This document shows, piece after piece, positions 8,108 through 17,232 of a stretch of DNA of 64,000 bases. The notes under the pieces were generated by a model. The model worked only from the letters and a program-made list of their open reading frames with translations, was not told where the DNA came from and ran no database searches. Both the position numbers and the translations under genes were made by a program. The DNA comes from Sutterella sp. AM11-39 (lineage in GTDB: Bacteria > Pseudomonadota > Gammaproteobacteria > Burkholderiales > Burkholderiaceae_F), in the NCBI RefSeq assembly GCF_003472385.1, contig NZ_QRLV01000005.1:1-64000 (forward strand), in the 5' to 3' direction. Each line of letters starts with the position of its first letter. Position 1 is the stretch's first letter.

Positions 8108-8665
8108 TCAGAACACCGGCTCTCCGCGGCGCATGAGCGTCTTAACCTCAATTTCGATGTTGTGGGAATCGTCGGCAAGCCATACCACGCCGTCTTGGAC
8201 CGTTGCGGCAAACTTCATATTGCGCCCGGCCATGTCGGCAAGTTTCTCCAGATCGTCGTCCGAAATCCAACGCACGGACAATTTGTCAATCTTGGACATA
8301 TCGCCCTTACGGGACTGCCACCAGGGCTCGATGCGCGCTTCGTCGTAGGCAAGCACCACCACGTCCTCGCTCTTGCCGGCCGCCTTGCGCAGCGTCTTGA
8401 TGTCGGGGCACCCCACTTCGATCCAACGGGCGATGTCGCCCGCGTCGTTCGTTTCGTACACCGCGGGTTCCCCTTCCGTAGAAAGACCGCGCCCGAATTC
8501 CGTCTTGTCTCCGGCAAACATCAGCCAGGCCAGCAAACGCACCATCATGCGTGCCGGCGTTTCCGACGGATGCTGCGCGATCGTGATCGAGCGGCTTTCG
8601 TAGTAGCCGCGATCAATGTCGCTTACGTCAATAAAAGCTTTGCAAACCGTTGCGCCAAGCGCCAT
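8108..8665 (-). CDS. yaeQ: YaeQ family protein
   Basis: 185 residues, similar to E. coli YaeQ throughout: MALGATVCKAFIDVSD at the start, then RHPSET-like (QHPSETPARMMVRLLAWL), WIEVGCPD, WW and TVQDGVVWLAD. The family has a nuclease-like PD-(D/E)XK fold; its cellular role is not established. I choose the ATG at 8665, one base after the permease stop (TGATATG) with GGAG upstream, over a TTG at 8683. It is translationally linked to the AEC permease gene. Confidence 0.9.
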   Translation of the reverse strand: MALGATVCKAFIDVSDIDRGYYESRSITIAQHPSETPARMMVRLLAWLMFAGDKTEFGRGLSTEGEPAVYETNDAGDIARWIEVGCPDIKTLRKAAGKSEDVVVLAYDEARIEPWWQSRKGDMSKIDKLSVRWISDDDLEKLADMAGRNMKFAATVQDGVVWLADDSHNIEIEVKTLMRRGEPVF

Positions 8666-8666
8666 A

Positions 8667-9614
8667 TCAATAACCCACTCCAAGCAGCGTCAACGTCAAC
8701 GGGACGGTGAGCGCAGAAATAAATGTCGAAACAAAGATGGCGTTGCTCGCCGCTCCCTCTTCACTCTCAAACTGTGTGGCCATGATGTAGAGGTTGATGG
8801 CCACGGGCAGACACGCCAAAACCGTTGCGGCGTTGGTTTGTACCGAATCAAGCCCCAACAGCACGCAGAACACCCATACCAGGAACGGCTGAATACCGAG
8901 TTTGAGCGCCGTGATGACGCTTGCCTTAGGCAGAGCCGCCGTAAAGCTGTGTTCGGCCAGCCCCATGCCCACCACAATCAACGCGCAAGGCGTCGTGGCG
9001 GTGGCCACCAACGCCGCGCTTTTATCGATCACTTCAGGCAACTGTAGCCCCGTCAAGCTCCAGCCTGTACCGATCAAAATGCCCAGCACAATCGGATTTT
9101 TGAAGATGTTCTTGAGAGCAATCAGAAACTTCTTCCAGTCAATCTTGCCGCCGGTGCGCCCGAACTCCACGCAAGCCGTGGCGCTTGTCCATAGCAACAG
9201 CACGTTGAAGATGATCAGCAAGGAAATCGTCGGCATCGCGGCCGTACCGAGACTCGTCTGCACAATGGGCACACCGAGCTGCACGTTGTTGCCAAAGATG
9301 CCACCCATGCCCGTGATGACACGTCCCGTGGAATCCTGCTTGAAGAGCTTGCCTCCCAAGAAGTTTCCGATGATGTACACCACCACGCAGGATCCGAAGA
9401 AGGCTATCAATACCTTCCAATCCACCGGCGGACGGTTGGAACCGTCGCTCATCAAGTGAAAGAGCATCACCGGCATCAGGAGCTTGAAGACAAACTGCGA
9501 GAGCGCCTTTGTCACGCTGTGACTGAACATGCCGATTTTCACAAGCGCCCAGCCCAAAAACACCATCAGAAACAATGGTGCGCACAGCGAGAGATGGTGA
9601 AAAAAGACATTCAT
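8667..9614 (-). CDS. AEC family permease
   Basis: 315 residues with about ten hydrophobic segments in two five-helix blocks. The helix-breaking GGIFGNNVQLGVPI segment near residue 105 is typical of the auxin-efflux-carrier superfamily. Bacterial members often export or import small organic acids such as malonate or malate; the substrate here cannot be read from sequence. It forms a two-gene unit with yaeQ downstream. Confidence 0.88.
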   Translation of the reverse strand: MNVFFHHLSLCAPLFLMVFLGWALVKIGMFSHSVTKALSQFVFKLLMPVMLFHLMSDGSNRPPVDWKVLIAFFGSCVVVYIIGNFLGGKLFKQDSTGRVITGMGGIFGNNVQLGVPIVQTSLGTAAMPTISLLIIFNVLLLWTSATACVEFGRTGGKIDWKKFLIALKNIFKNPIVLGILIGTGWSLTGLQLPEVIDKSAALVATATTPCALIVVGMGLAEHSFTAALPKASVITALKLGIQPFLVWVFCVLLGLDSVQTNAATVLACLPVAINLYIMATQFESEEGAASNAIFVSTFISALTVPLTLTLLGVGY

Positions 9615-9668
9615 CGCAGAATTCCCGAAATCACAGCAGGCGCATTATCCGCCAAGACGAAAAATTCC

Positions 9669-9720
9669 GCCAAAAACAAAGCCCCGCACGATGACCGATT
9701 GCTCGATCCCCGTCCGGGGC
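9669..9720 (-). terminator. Terminator downstream of the FadL-type porin gene
   Basis: On the minus strand GCCCCG (9715-9720) pairs with CGGGGC (9681-9686), with an additional inner ACG/CGT pairing, followed by TTTGTTTTT. It starts about 40 bases after the porin stop. Confidence 0.75.
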
Positions 9721-9761
9721 TACTCCTCACGTCTGCCGATAAAAGGCAGAATCAAACGAGA

Positions 9762-11063
9762 TTAGAACTTATAGACCAACTGAACGCCGAAGAGGTAGGC
9801 GTCGAGTTTGTCGAATCGACCCACCTTTTCGTTTGAACCATTTTCTGCATAAAGGTCACGCTCACCCGTGCCATGCAACCAAGCGGCAGACACATCAATC
9901 TGCATGCTCTTCGTGGCCTGGAAGGAAGACCCGAGAGCAAACCACCACCGGTCGGCATCTGGAATGATGGCTGTACGATAACGCGGATCATCAATCGGCG
10001 AAGTTTCATAACCGATACCAGCTCTGAAGGTCCACCAATTGGTGAAACGCAAATCAGCACCTACAGAAACAAGGTACGTATCTTGCCATTGATTTACTAT
10101 CTTCTTCGTCCTATCTCCGATAGCAGACGAATATTCAATGTTCAATTCATCAAAGGAAGACCAGTCTGTCCAACGGAACGTTGCGTACAAGCTTAAAAGA
10201 TCGTTCACATCCCACGCCGCTGTTGCCATCGCCCACGCTGGAGTAGAAAGTGACGCTTTACCATCAGTTGTTCCCAACAATGCCGAAAAATTCGGCAACA
10301 TTGCCGGAGGAACCGGAATATCTGCACCAGAAGAATCCTTAGTCCATGGATTATCAAGAGTGAAATCCCCGTCCGCATGGTGGCTGACTTTTGACCGATA
10401 CGACAGGCCAAAACGCAAATTCTCCAATGGAGACCACATCAACCCCAGATTAAAACCCCATGCCCAACTATCAGCATCAATTTCACCGTCAACAGTTAAA
10501 GGAGTTCCCCCAGTTAAAGAAGTAACATCTTCCTTCATCTTCAAATCTGCCGCCGCGTACTGAATTGACATGCCAGCGCCAATGCTCAGCTTGTCAGAAA
10601 CCTTCCAAGCTACATTGGGGTTAAAGTCAAATGTCAGCACCTCAGCAGAGATGCCATTTTTTGCAACATCCCAATTGTCGTCGTATTCAGTACCCATTCC
10701 GAACGGAACAGTCATGGCCAAACCAATCCACATACTGTCGTTCAGCTGATGAGAGATGTAGCCATGCGGAATAGCCTGCGTGTTGTACTGTCCATTTTCA
10801 GTGTGGCCATTGTCACCCTCATATGCCAAGTCCAAACCCACGGCCACAAACCCGGCCTGAATTTGGGTGCCCGGGTGAAGGGTCATGGTGGCGGGGTTGT
10901 AGTAAACGCCGGAAAGATCGGTACCGTCAACACCCACACCGGCGTAGGCGCGGCCCAGAGCGCCGGCGGACTGTTCGGTCAGCATGAAGCCGGCTGCATG
11001 AGCGGCGGAGGCGGCACAGACTGCCATCACGGCGGCAGCAGCCGCCTTCATCGTCATCTTCAC
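9762..11063 (-). CDS. OmpP1/FadL/TodX family outer membrane protein
   Basis: 433 residues. The signal peptide ends in AHA-AGFMLTEQSAGALGRAYAG, the conserved hatch start of FadL-type channels, then NPATM. The rest alternates like a beta barrel and ends in LVYKF, a typical outer-membrane C-terminal aromatic. It imports hydrophobic compounds such as long-chain fatty acids across the outer membrane. I keep the GTG start at 11063 because AGGAG lies nine bases upstream; ATGs at codons 3 and 5 are alternatives. The upstream gap carries two GGATTAATCC palindromes. Confidence 0.9.
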   Translation of the reverse strand: MKMTMKAAAAAVMAVCAASAAHAAGFMLTEQSAGALGRAYAGVGVDGTDLSGVYYNPATMTLHPGTQIQAGFVAVGLDLAYEGDNGHTENGQYNTQAIPHGYISHQLNDSMWIGLAMTVPFGMGTEYDDNWDVAKNGISAEVLTFDFNPNVAWKVSDKLSIGAGMSIQYAAADLKMKEDVTSLTGGTPLTVDGEIDADSWAWGFNLGLMWSPLENLRFGLSYRSKVSHHADGDFTLDNPWTKDSSGADIPVPPAMLPNFSALLGTTDGKASLSTPAWAMATAAWDVNDLLSLYATFRWTDWSSFDELNIEYSSAIGDRTKKIVNQWQDTYLVSVGADLRFTNWWTFRAGIGYETSPIDDPRYRTAIIPDADRWWFALGSSFQATKSMQIDVSAAWLHGTGERDLYAENGSNEKVGRFDKLDAYLFGVQLVYKF

Positions 11064-11288
11064 GATTGAATTCTCCTAAGGTTCAAAAAATATCCTGTTG
11101 TTGCCGAGCACAAACGACAATGTCCAACACGTTTTTGACGTGCCGGCTCGGTCAAGCTAGGGATTTTTCGTGCGCGCAAAGAACTGCTCACAGATGCGCG
11201 CGCGTAGAAAGACGCACGCATTGTGCGCAAAGAAATTTAAATTTTGAGAGCGGCTTTTTTCAGGGGTTACCCTTAGGGTCAAACGAGC

Positions 11289-11311
11289 GGATTAATCCGT
11301 CGGATTAATCC
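11289..11311. repeat. Two tandem GGATTAATCC palindromes
   Basis: GGATTAATCC, itself a perfect 10-bp palindrome, occurs at 11289-11298 and again at 11302-11311, spaced 13 bases start to start. The pair lies between the FadL-type gene (about 225 bases upstream of its start) and the stop of the membrane-protein gene at 11320. It could be a dimer or tetramer operator, or a hairpin, since the copies can pair with each other. Confidence 0.65.
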
Positions 11312-11319
11312 TCGGGCGA

Positions 11320-11739
11320 TCAGATCGGCTTGGCGTTCCACAAACGAATTGCGCCGCGAATGATGCGATAGCCCACCCAGATGCTCATGACGAAAAAGCC
11401 GATGAACCAGATGGCCAGGCCCACGTAGATGAAGGAGAGAATGAATCCGACGAATCCAACCAGGCAGGCAAAGCCGAAGGCGTACCAGAACGTGCGAATC
11501 TGCCAGGAGAAGTGGCTCTCCACATAGGTGCCCTTAGCGTCGGATCGCATCACGTAGTTGAGAATGACCGCCACGATCGAAGGCCAGCCGAAAAGAAAGG
11601 CGCCCAGAATCGAGCCGCCCGTCACGACCCCGATGATGATCGACAGAGCGTGCAGGCCGTAGACCACCTTGGCGACCACCACGGAAGAGGTCTCCGGCGG
11701 CAGTTGAACATCGACTTGCTGCGGCAGGTTATCGGGCAT
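11320..11739 (-). CDS. DUF4870-like small membrane protein
   Basis: 139 residues with a proline-rich polar N-terminus, then three to four membrane segments. The pattern ILNYVMRSDAKGTYVESHFSWQIRTFW is typical of a small-membrane-protein family common in Burkholderiales. Function unknown. I choose the ATG at 11739, with GAGG six bases upstream, over a TTG at 11775. It is on the same strand as the porin gene but about 256 bases upstream of it. Confidence 0.7.
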   Translation of the reverse strand: MPDNLPQQVDVQLPPETSSVVVAKVVYGLHALSIIIGVVTGGSILGAFLFGWPSIVAVILNYVMRSDAKGTYVESHFSWQIRTFWYAFGFACLVGFVGFILSFIYVGLAIWFIGFFVMSIWVGYRIIRGAIRLWNAKPI

Positions 11740-11992
11740 AGCGGCCTCGGATTCAAGGAAAAATCGTCCATTCAATTATAAAAACCAAGGTCTCCCCATC
11801 GGAGAAACTACAACGCTTTGTCACTGTTTTCATACACTTCACACATTCCACAACGTAAACATTTCTCTTTTTTCTACACGATATCCCCTACGAAGTTTCC
11901 TCATGTTTTACCGAGTTCGGGCGAATAATTTTCCTGTGCGCTGCGCCGGTCGACGCGGCGACTTTCATTTCCAAATGAGAGAGAACTCAGAA

Positions 11993-13840
11993 ATGACCTT
12001 CCGCAAATCGCTTCTCGCCTGCGCCATCTCGGCCGCAGTCGCAGCCATTTCCGTCAACGCCTTTGCTTGCTCCACCGTGATCGTCGGCAAGTCCGTCTCC
12101 GCAACGGGCCACATCATCGTCGGACACAACGAAGACAACGGCGGTCGCATTTTCAATCCTCAGTACTATGTACCGCCTGCCAAGCACAAAGCCGGCGAAA
12201 TGATCACGTACGAACCCACGGCCGCCAAGATTCCTCAGGTTCCCGAAACGCTGGGCTTTTATTGGTCTCAGACGCTCGACCCCAACGGCTCGTCCTTCTC
12301 CGACGGCTTTGTCAATGACGCCGGCGTCGTCATCGTTTCCAACGCCTGCACCGGCATCTACGACAACGATCAGAAACTTAAGGACGGCGGCATCGGCTAC
12401 GGCATACGCCGTCTGATGGCCGAACGCGCTCACACCGCTAAGGAAGCCATCGACATCGCCATCAAGCTGCTCGGCGAATACGGCTACTTCTCCGAAGGCC
12501 GCACTTACACGGTGGCCGATAAGAACGAAGCCTGGCAGATCGCCATTCACAAAGGCAACACCTGGGTGGCACGCCGCGTTCAGGACAATGAAATCGTCTA
12601 CATCCCGAACAACTTCATGATCGGCAAAGTGGACGCCACCGACACAAAGAACGTGATCGTCGCCCCGGGCCTCATCGAGCGCTCGATTCAGAACGGCCGC
12701 TACAAGCCCGCCAAAGCCGGCGTCTACAACGACTTCAACTATCGTCTGGCCGTTCAGCCGCCGGAAAGACGCGCCGCCGAATACAACCGCAGCCGCAACG
12801 AACTGGCCTGGAACTACATCACCGGCAAGAAGATCACCGATCCGGAACAGTTCCCGTACAGCGTCACGCCTGATCGCAAATTCAGCGTCGATGACGTCAA
12901 AGCCATTTTGCGACTGCATGAACCGACCATCGGCGACGATCCGGGCTGGTACCACCACAACGGCTTCGGCACGTGCCGTCCGACTTCTCACGAATCGGTC
13001 GTCTTCGAGCTCGATCCGGATCCCGAATTCATCACGGCCTTCCGCGCCTATGCTCGTCCGTGCGAAACGCCTTACGTGCCGGGATATCCGCTTGCCAAAC
13101 CGGCAGCCAACGCCAACTTCATGACCTGGCAGGAAGCTACCGCCGAGCAGTTCAACGCTCAGGACAAGCGCTTTAGCTACCACGCTGAATTCGCATCCAC
13201 TCCGTTTATCAATCACGCCAACGTGCTTGAGTATCAGTGGGGCGATCAGATGCCCACGCGGGACATGATCAAGACGCTCGAAGACGGCTGGATGGGCGAT
13301 CGCGCTGCCGTTCATGCCCAAGCCAAGGCTGCCATGAAGGTTTCCAAGCAGAAAGCGCTTGACATCCTGCACAACTTCAACGTTCAGAAGATGCAGGAAG
13401 CCCAGGGTGCCGTTGATCGCAACCTTGCTTCGATTGCACCGCACAAGATTGTCGTTCTTGCCAAAGAATTGGATCCCAAGAGCGACGCTAACGTCAAGAT
13501 TGCGCTTCTGTCCGATACGCTCCTGGACGCCACCACGATCGACAAGGACAAGACCTTTGCCGGTCCGAGCCGCGCTTCCACGGTTGCCGCCGTTGTCATG
13601 AGCAATCTTGCCAAGCCGAAGGCTTTTGAAAAGAAAGACGTCAACGGCGACGGCAAGACCGATCTGGTGATCAGCTTCTCGCAGAAAGATCTGACCAAGT
13701 ACATGATGGCCGGCGCCGTCTGGGATACGTATCTGTATACCTACACGAGCGGCAAGCGCATCTGCGCATTTGACACCGTTCCGGTCAAGGGACAGACCAA
13801 CAAGAAGTACTCCAACGCCGAACGCGGTCACGACCGTTAA
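11993..13840 (+). CDS. Secreted C69 family dipeptidase
   Basis: 615 residues. The signal peptide (1-25, ending VNAFA) is followed directly by Cys26 in CSTVIVG. In the C69 (Ntn-hydrolase) family this is the N-terminal nucleophile exposed by processing. The family signatures VGHNEDNGGR, NDAGVVIVSNACTG and EAWQIA follow. The enzyme likely cleaves dipeptides in the periplasm. I start at the ATG at 11993 because it begins the signal peptide; the upstream in-frame ATG adds 30 unlike residues. Near the C-terminus DVNGDGKTD (residues 549-557) looks like a calcium-binding loop. It is monocistronic, with its own terminator. Confidence 0.92.
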   Translation: MTFRKSLLACAISAAVAAISVNAFACSTVIVGKSVSATGHIIVGHNEDNGGRIFNPQYYVPPAKHKAGEMITYEPTAAKIPQVPETLGFYWSQTLDPNGSSFSDGFVNDAGVVIVSNACTGIYDNDQKLKDGGIGYGIRRLMAERAHTAKEAIDIAIKLLGEYGYFSEGRTYTVADKNEAWQIAIHKGNTWVARRVQDNEIVYIPNNFMIGKVDATDTKNVIVAPGLIERSIQNGRYKPAKAGVYNDFNYRLAVQPPERRAAEYNRSRNELAWNYITGKKITDPEQFPYSVTPDRKFSVDDVKAILRLHEPTIGDDPGWYHHNGFGTCRPTSHESVVFELDPDPEFITAFRAYARPCETPYVPGYPLAKPAANANFMTWQEATAEQFNAQDKRFSYHAEFASTPFINHANVLEYQWGDQMPTRDMIKTLEDGWMGDRAAVHAQAKAAMKVSKQKALDILHNFNVQKMQEAQGAVDRNLASIAPHKIVVLAKELDPKSDANVKIALLSDTLLDATTIDKDKTFAGPSRASTVAAVVMSNLAKPKAFEKKDVNGDGKTDLVISFSQKDLTKYMMAGAVWDTYLYTYTSGKRICAFDTVPVKGQTNKKYSNAERGHDR

Positions 13841-13881
13841 TCGGCTGCCTCGGTCCCGTCTCCGACGGGCCCTCCTTAAAA

Positions 13882-13919
13882 AAACTCCCCGGCGAAATTT
13901 CCGTCGGGGAGTTTCTTTT
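13882..13919. terminator. Bidirectional terminator between the C69 gene and ppk1
   Basis: AAACTCCCCG (13882-13891) pairs perfectly with CGGGGAGTTT (13905-13914). CTTTT follows on the plus strand and an A/T run on the other side serves the convergent ppk1 gene. Confidence 0.85.
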
Positions 13920-13937
13920 GGCGCTTTCAGTGCCGGC

Positions 13938-16232
13938 TTATCGCTTCAGGAGATTGAGCACGCGCTTGATGTGGCTTTGCGAATCCATCGCAACGGCCCC
14001 CGCCTCACGCTTGATCTTCTTGTAGCTGCCATCGCTTAAGAGCTCCCACGCATGCGTGTTATCGGCAAGCTGCGGATTGACGATCTGCTTCAAGATGTTG
14101 TCCATGAGCTTTTTGTCGAGCACCGGTGTGAGCACTTCGATGCGGCCGTTCAAGTTGCGCGTCATCATGTCGGCGCTGCCCACGTACATGACAGGTTCGC
14201 CGCCGTGCTCAAAGTAGTAGATGCGTGCGTGTTCGAGCAATTCGCCCACAATCGAGTGCACGCTGATCGTCTCGGACACGTTCTTGATGCCGGGGCGCAG
14301 CGAGCAGATGCCGCGCACCACGCATTCGATCTTGACGCCGGCGCGGCTTGCTTCATAGAGCTCGCGCACGATGCCCTGGTCCACGAGCTGGTTGCACTTC
14401 ATGATGATGCGGCCGCCGCCCTTGGCACGATGAATTTCCGCCTCTTCCCGAATCAGGCGCGTAATGTTGGCGCGCAGATGATTGGGCGAAACGAAGATAC
14501 GGCGGTAATTGTCGATCACGCCGAAACCAGTCATCACGTTAAAGAGATCCTGCACATCGCTGCAGATATCATCGCGTGCAGTAAAGAGCCCCAGGTCGGT
14601 GTAGATCTTTGCCGAAGACGCGTTGTAGTTGCCCGTGCCGATATGCGCATAGCGGCGCATGCCCTTGGACTCACGGCGCACAACCAAGCAGAGCTTGGCG
14701 TGAATCTTCAAACCGGCAAAGCCGTAGACAACATTGACGCCCGCGCGTTCAAGCTCTTCGGCCCAGTTGATGTTCTGCTCTTCGTCAAAGCGCGCCTTGA
14801 GTTCGACCACAGCCGTCACCTGCTTGCCGCGGCGGCGTGCTTCCAGCAACGCACGCACGACGGGCGAATCGCTGCCGCAGCGATACAGCGTCTGCTTGAT
14901 GGCAACGACGTCCGGATCCACGGCCGCCTGACGCAGGAAGCGCAGCACGCAGCCGAAGCTGTCGTACGGGTGAAACACCATCAGATCGCGTTCGCGGATT
15001 TCGGCAAAGAGATCTTCTTCCGGATCAAAAGGCTTGGGCGTGTTGGCACGGAAAGGCGGGTACTTCAGCGCGGGCTTGTCGATCTTCATCAAGCGCATGA
15101 AGTCGTTGAAGGCAAGCGGCATCTTCAGGCGCACCACCTGAGACGGATGCACGTCCAGATGACTGATCAGGAAGTCCTGAAGCGCAAGCGGCATGCCGCG
15201 GGCCAGTTCCACACGCACGATGGAGCCGAAGCGGCGCTGTTCGACATAGTCGCGCACGGCCGCGAGCAGATCGTCGGCTTCGTCTTCTTCAATTTCGCCA
15301 TCCGTGTTGCGGGTGACACGGAACATGCCGTAGTTCTTCACCTTGTAGCCGGGAAAGAGCATGCCCATGCGGTTGGCAACGAGATCCTCCATCATGAGGA
15401 TGTCGCCGTCGCCGGAAGCAAAGTCAATCGTCTCTTCGCCCGTCAGATCCTTGGGCACGAAAAGGAAGCGCGGCACGTTGTTCGGGTTCTTGAGACGCGC
15501 AAAGTAGGACTTCTCGTCACTTGGGTCAGTGCTTCGGAGTTCAATCACGAAGTTGATGCTGCGGCTCGAAATCATCGGGAAGGGACGTCCGGCGTCCACT
15601 CCCTGAGGCGTCAAGACCGGCAGAATTTCGGTCTCGAAGTACTTGTCGACCATCTGCCGACGCACGCCCGTGAGTTCGTCGTACGTGATGAAATGCACGT
15701 CCTTCTTTTCAAGAGCGGGCTTGAGATCCTTGAGCCACAGTTCTTCGGCTTCATCCAGAAGTTCGCCCACGCGGCGGCGGATTTCCACGAGCTGCTTGGC
15801 GGGCGGCATCTTATCGGGCCCCGTCGGCAGCACGTTGCTGCGCGCCTGACGCTGCAGGTTCATCACGCGCACCATGTAGAACTCGTCAAGATTATTGAAG
15901 AAGATCGCCAGGAACTTGACGCGATCCAGGAGCGGCACCTTGCGGTCTTCGGCCGTCTCAAGCACCTTGCGATCGAATTCGATCCAGCTGATTTCGCGAT
16001 TGGTGTACAGAGACGGGGAATCCAGGTTGACCGCGGCCGGCGCCTTCTCTTCCTTGACGGCCTTGGTCGTCTTTTTCGCGGCGCTTGTCGTCTTCTTGGC
16101 CGCCGTCTTGCGGCTGCTCTTGACGGGGGCGGTCTTTACCGCTGCCGCCTTTATCTCTTGTTTCTGGTCAGGAGTCGGAACTTCCGGCTGCTTCGCTTGT
16201 TGTTGAATCTTTTCTGCGTCGCTTTCAGTCAC
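13938..16232 (-). CDS. ppk1: Polyphosphate kinase 1 with Lys/Ala-rich N-terminal tail
   Basis: 764 residues. From about residue 70 (SLYTNREISWIEFDRKVL) it is a normal PPK1, which makes and breaks inorganic polyphosphate from ATP. NNLDEFYMVRV, the HAKLCLVVRRES motif holding the likely phospho-accepting His, HIGTGNYN and SADMMTRNLNGRIEV are all present. Residues 1-68 are an extra low-complexity tail rich in Lys, Ala and Thr (AAKKTTSAAKKTTKA), resembling histone-H1-like bacterial proteins. E. coli PPK1 starts near the conserved domain. The start ATG follows an AGGGAGA ribosome site. It is a single gene, convergent with the C69 gene. Confidence 0.95.
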   Translation of the reverse strand: MTESDAEKIQQQAKQPEVPTPDQKQEIKAAAVKTAPVKSSRKTAAKKTTSAAKKTTKAVKEEKAPAAVNLDSPSLYTNREISWIEFDRKVLETAEDRKVPLLDRVKFLAIFFNNLDEFYMVRVMNLQRQARSNVLPTGPDKMPPAKQLVEIRRRVGELLDEAEELWLKDLKPALEKKDVHFITYDELTGVRRQMVDKYFETEILPVLTPQGVDAGRPFPMISSRSINFVIELRSTDPSDEKSYFARLKNPNNVPRFLFVPKDLTGEETIDFASGDGDILMMEDLVANRMGMLFPGYKVKNYGMFRVTRNTDGEIEEDEADDLLAAVRDYVEQRRFGSIVRVELARGMPLALQDFLISHLDVHPSQVVRLKMPLAFNDFMRLMKIDKPALKYPPFRANTPKPFDPEEDLFAEIRERDLMVFHPYDSFGCVLRFLRQAAVDPDVVAIKQTLYRCGSDSPVVRALLEARRRGKQVTAVVELKARFDEEQNINWAEELERAGVNVVYGFAGLKIHAKLCLVVRRESKGMRRYAHIGTGNYNASSAKIYTDLGLFTARDDICSDVQDLFNVMTGFGVIDNYRRIFVSPNHLRANITRLIREEAEIHRAKGGGRIIMKCNQLVDQGIVRELYEASRAGVKIECVVRGICSLRPGIKNVSETISVHSIVGELLEHARIYYFEHGGEPVMYVGSADMMTRNLNGRIEVLTPVLDKKLMDNILKQIVNPQLADNTHAWELLSDGSYKKIKREAGAVAMDSQSHIKRVLNLLKR

Positions 16233-16569
16233 TTTTTCTCTCCCTCATGGCTAGTGTAAATACGAACGTGACGTCGTATTTTGTGGCGCTAATTTTTCGA
16301 TTTTATTACAAGCCTTTTGCCCGCGATCGCGCCGATCTTCGATCTGTCGGTCACTCAAGCGTTTTCCCCTGTTTTTTCCGCATCGTTCCCACGCTTGCGG
16401 TTTGATGTTTCACATGGAACGTTTTGTCGTATAAGACAAAATTTGACGGGCGAACCGGACAGCTTTCGCGTTATTATTGGGCAACTTCATTTTTACCGCC
16501 GGTGCGGGGTGTTTTTGCGTCCAAGAAAAGGCGCCGCCGCACGGACGTTTGACACGAAAGTAACCAACG
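16233..16569. other. Divergent intergenic region between ppk1 and the response regulator
   Basis: 337 bases without a gene; it must hold both divergent promoters, though none is convincing by eye. The one notable element is TGTTTCACATGGAACG at 16406-16421, which matches the parS consensus found at 52-53 kb in 13 of 16 positions. Its left half is exact. It may be chance or a weak ParB site. Confidence 0.4.
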
Positions 16570-17226
16570 ATGCGAATCCTTCTGGTTGAAGACGATCAAA
16601 TGATCGGCGAAGGTGTCGTCGACGGGCTCAAAGCCGAAGGCTATGCCGTCGACTGGGTGCAGGACGGCAATTCCGCTCTGATCGCACTGCGCACCACTCC
16701 GTTTTCTCTTGTCATTCTGGATTTAGGCCTTCCCGGCAAAGACGGCATCAGCGTGCTGCAGGAAGTGCGCTCGCGCCGCATCCACACGCCGGTGCTGGTG
16801 ACGACGGCCCGAGATACCGTGTCCGACCGCGTCAAGGGTCTTGACGCCGGTGCGGACGACTACCTCATCAAGCCGTTTGACCTTGATGAGCTCTCCGCAC
16901 GCATTCGCGCGTTGCTGCGCCGTTCGGCGGGCCGAAGTGAGCCCACGATCGAACGCGGCAAACTTCTCATCAAGCCCGAAACCCGCGAAGTGTTCTACAA
17001 CGGCGAACCGGTGCTGCTCTCGTCCAAGGAATACGCCCTTCTCGTTGCCCTGGCCGATCGTGCGGGCGTCGTGCTCTCCCGCGGTCAGCTCGAAGAAAAG
17101 CTCTACGACTGGGATTCGGCAGTGGGCTCCAACACGATCGAAGTGCACATCCACCACCTGCGCAAGAAGCTTTCGGACAGCGCCATCAAAACCGTGCGCG
17201 GCGTGGGCTACCTGCTTGAGACCTAG
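16570..17226 (+). CDS. OmpR-family response regulator, QseB/PmrA-like
   Basis: 218 residues. The receiver domain (1-115) has the acidic pair E7/D8, the phospho-acceptor D51 (LVILDLGLPGKDG) and the lysine in YLIKPFD. The C-terminal winged helix (about 125-217) ends EVHIHHLRKKL...TVRGVGYLLET, the usual OmpR recognition region. It acts as the DNA-binding partner of the kinase six bases downstream. The resemblance to QseB/PmrA is clear, but the signal is not known. Confidence 0.92.
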   Translation: MRILLVEDDQMIGEGVVDGLKAEGYAVDWVQDGNSALIALRTTPFSLVILDLGLPGKDGISVLQEVRSRRIHTPVLVTTARDTVSDRVKGLDAGADDYLIKPFDLDELSARIRALLRRSAGRSEPTIERGKLLIKPETREVFYNGEPVLLSSKEYALLVALADRAGVVLSRGQLEEKLYDWDSAVGSNTIEVHIHHLRKKLSDSAIKTVRGVGYLLET

Positions 17227-17232
17227 TTTCGC

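Noticed and set aside
11987..13831. A 614-codon open frame antisense to the C69 dipeptidase.
   Set aside because: The sense gene has a signal peptide, catalytic Cys and family motifs; the antisense product has none.
14052..16259. A 735-codon open frame on the plus strand opposite ppk1.
   Set aside because: It is exactly antisense to a strongly conserved gene. Its low-complexity composition is what GC-rich third positions produce, and I recognise no family.
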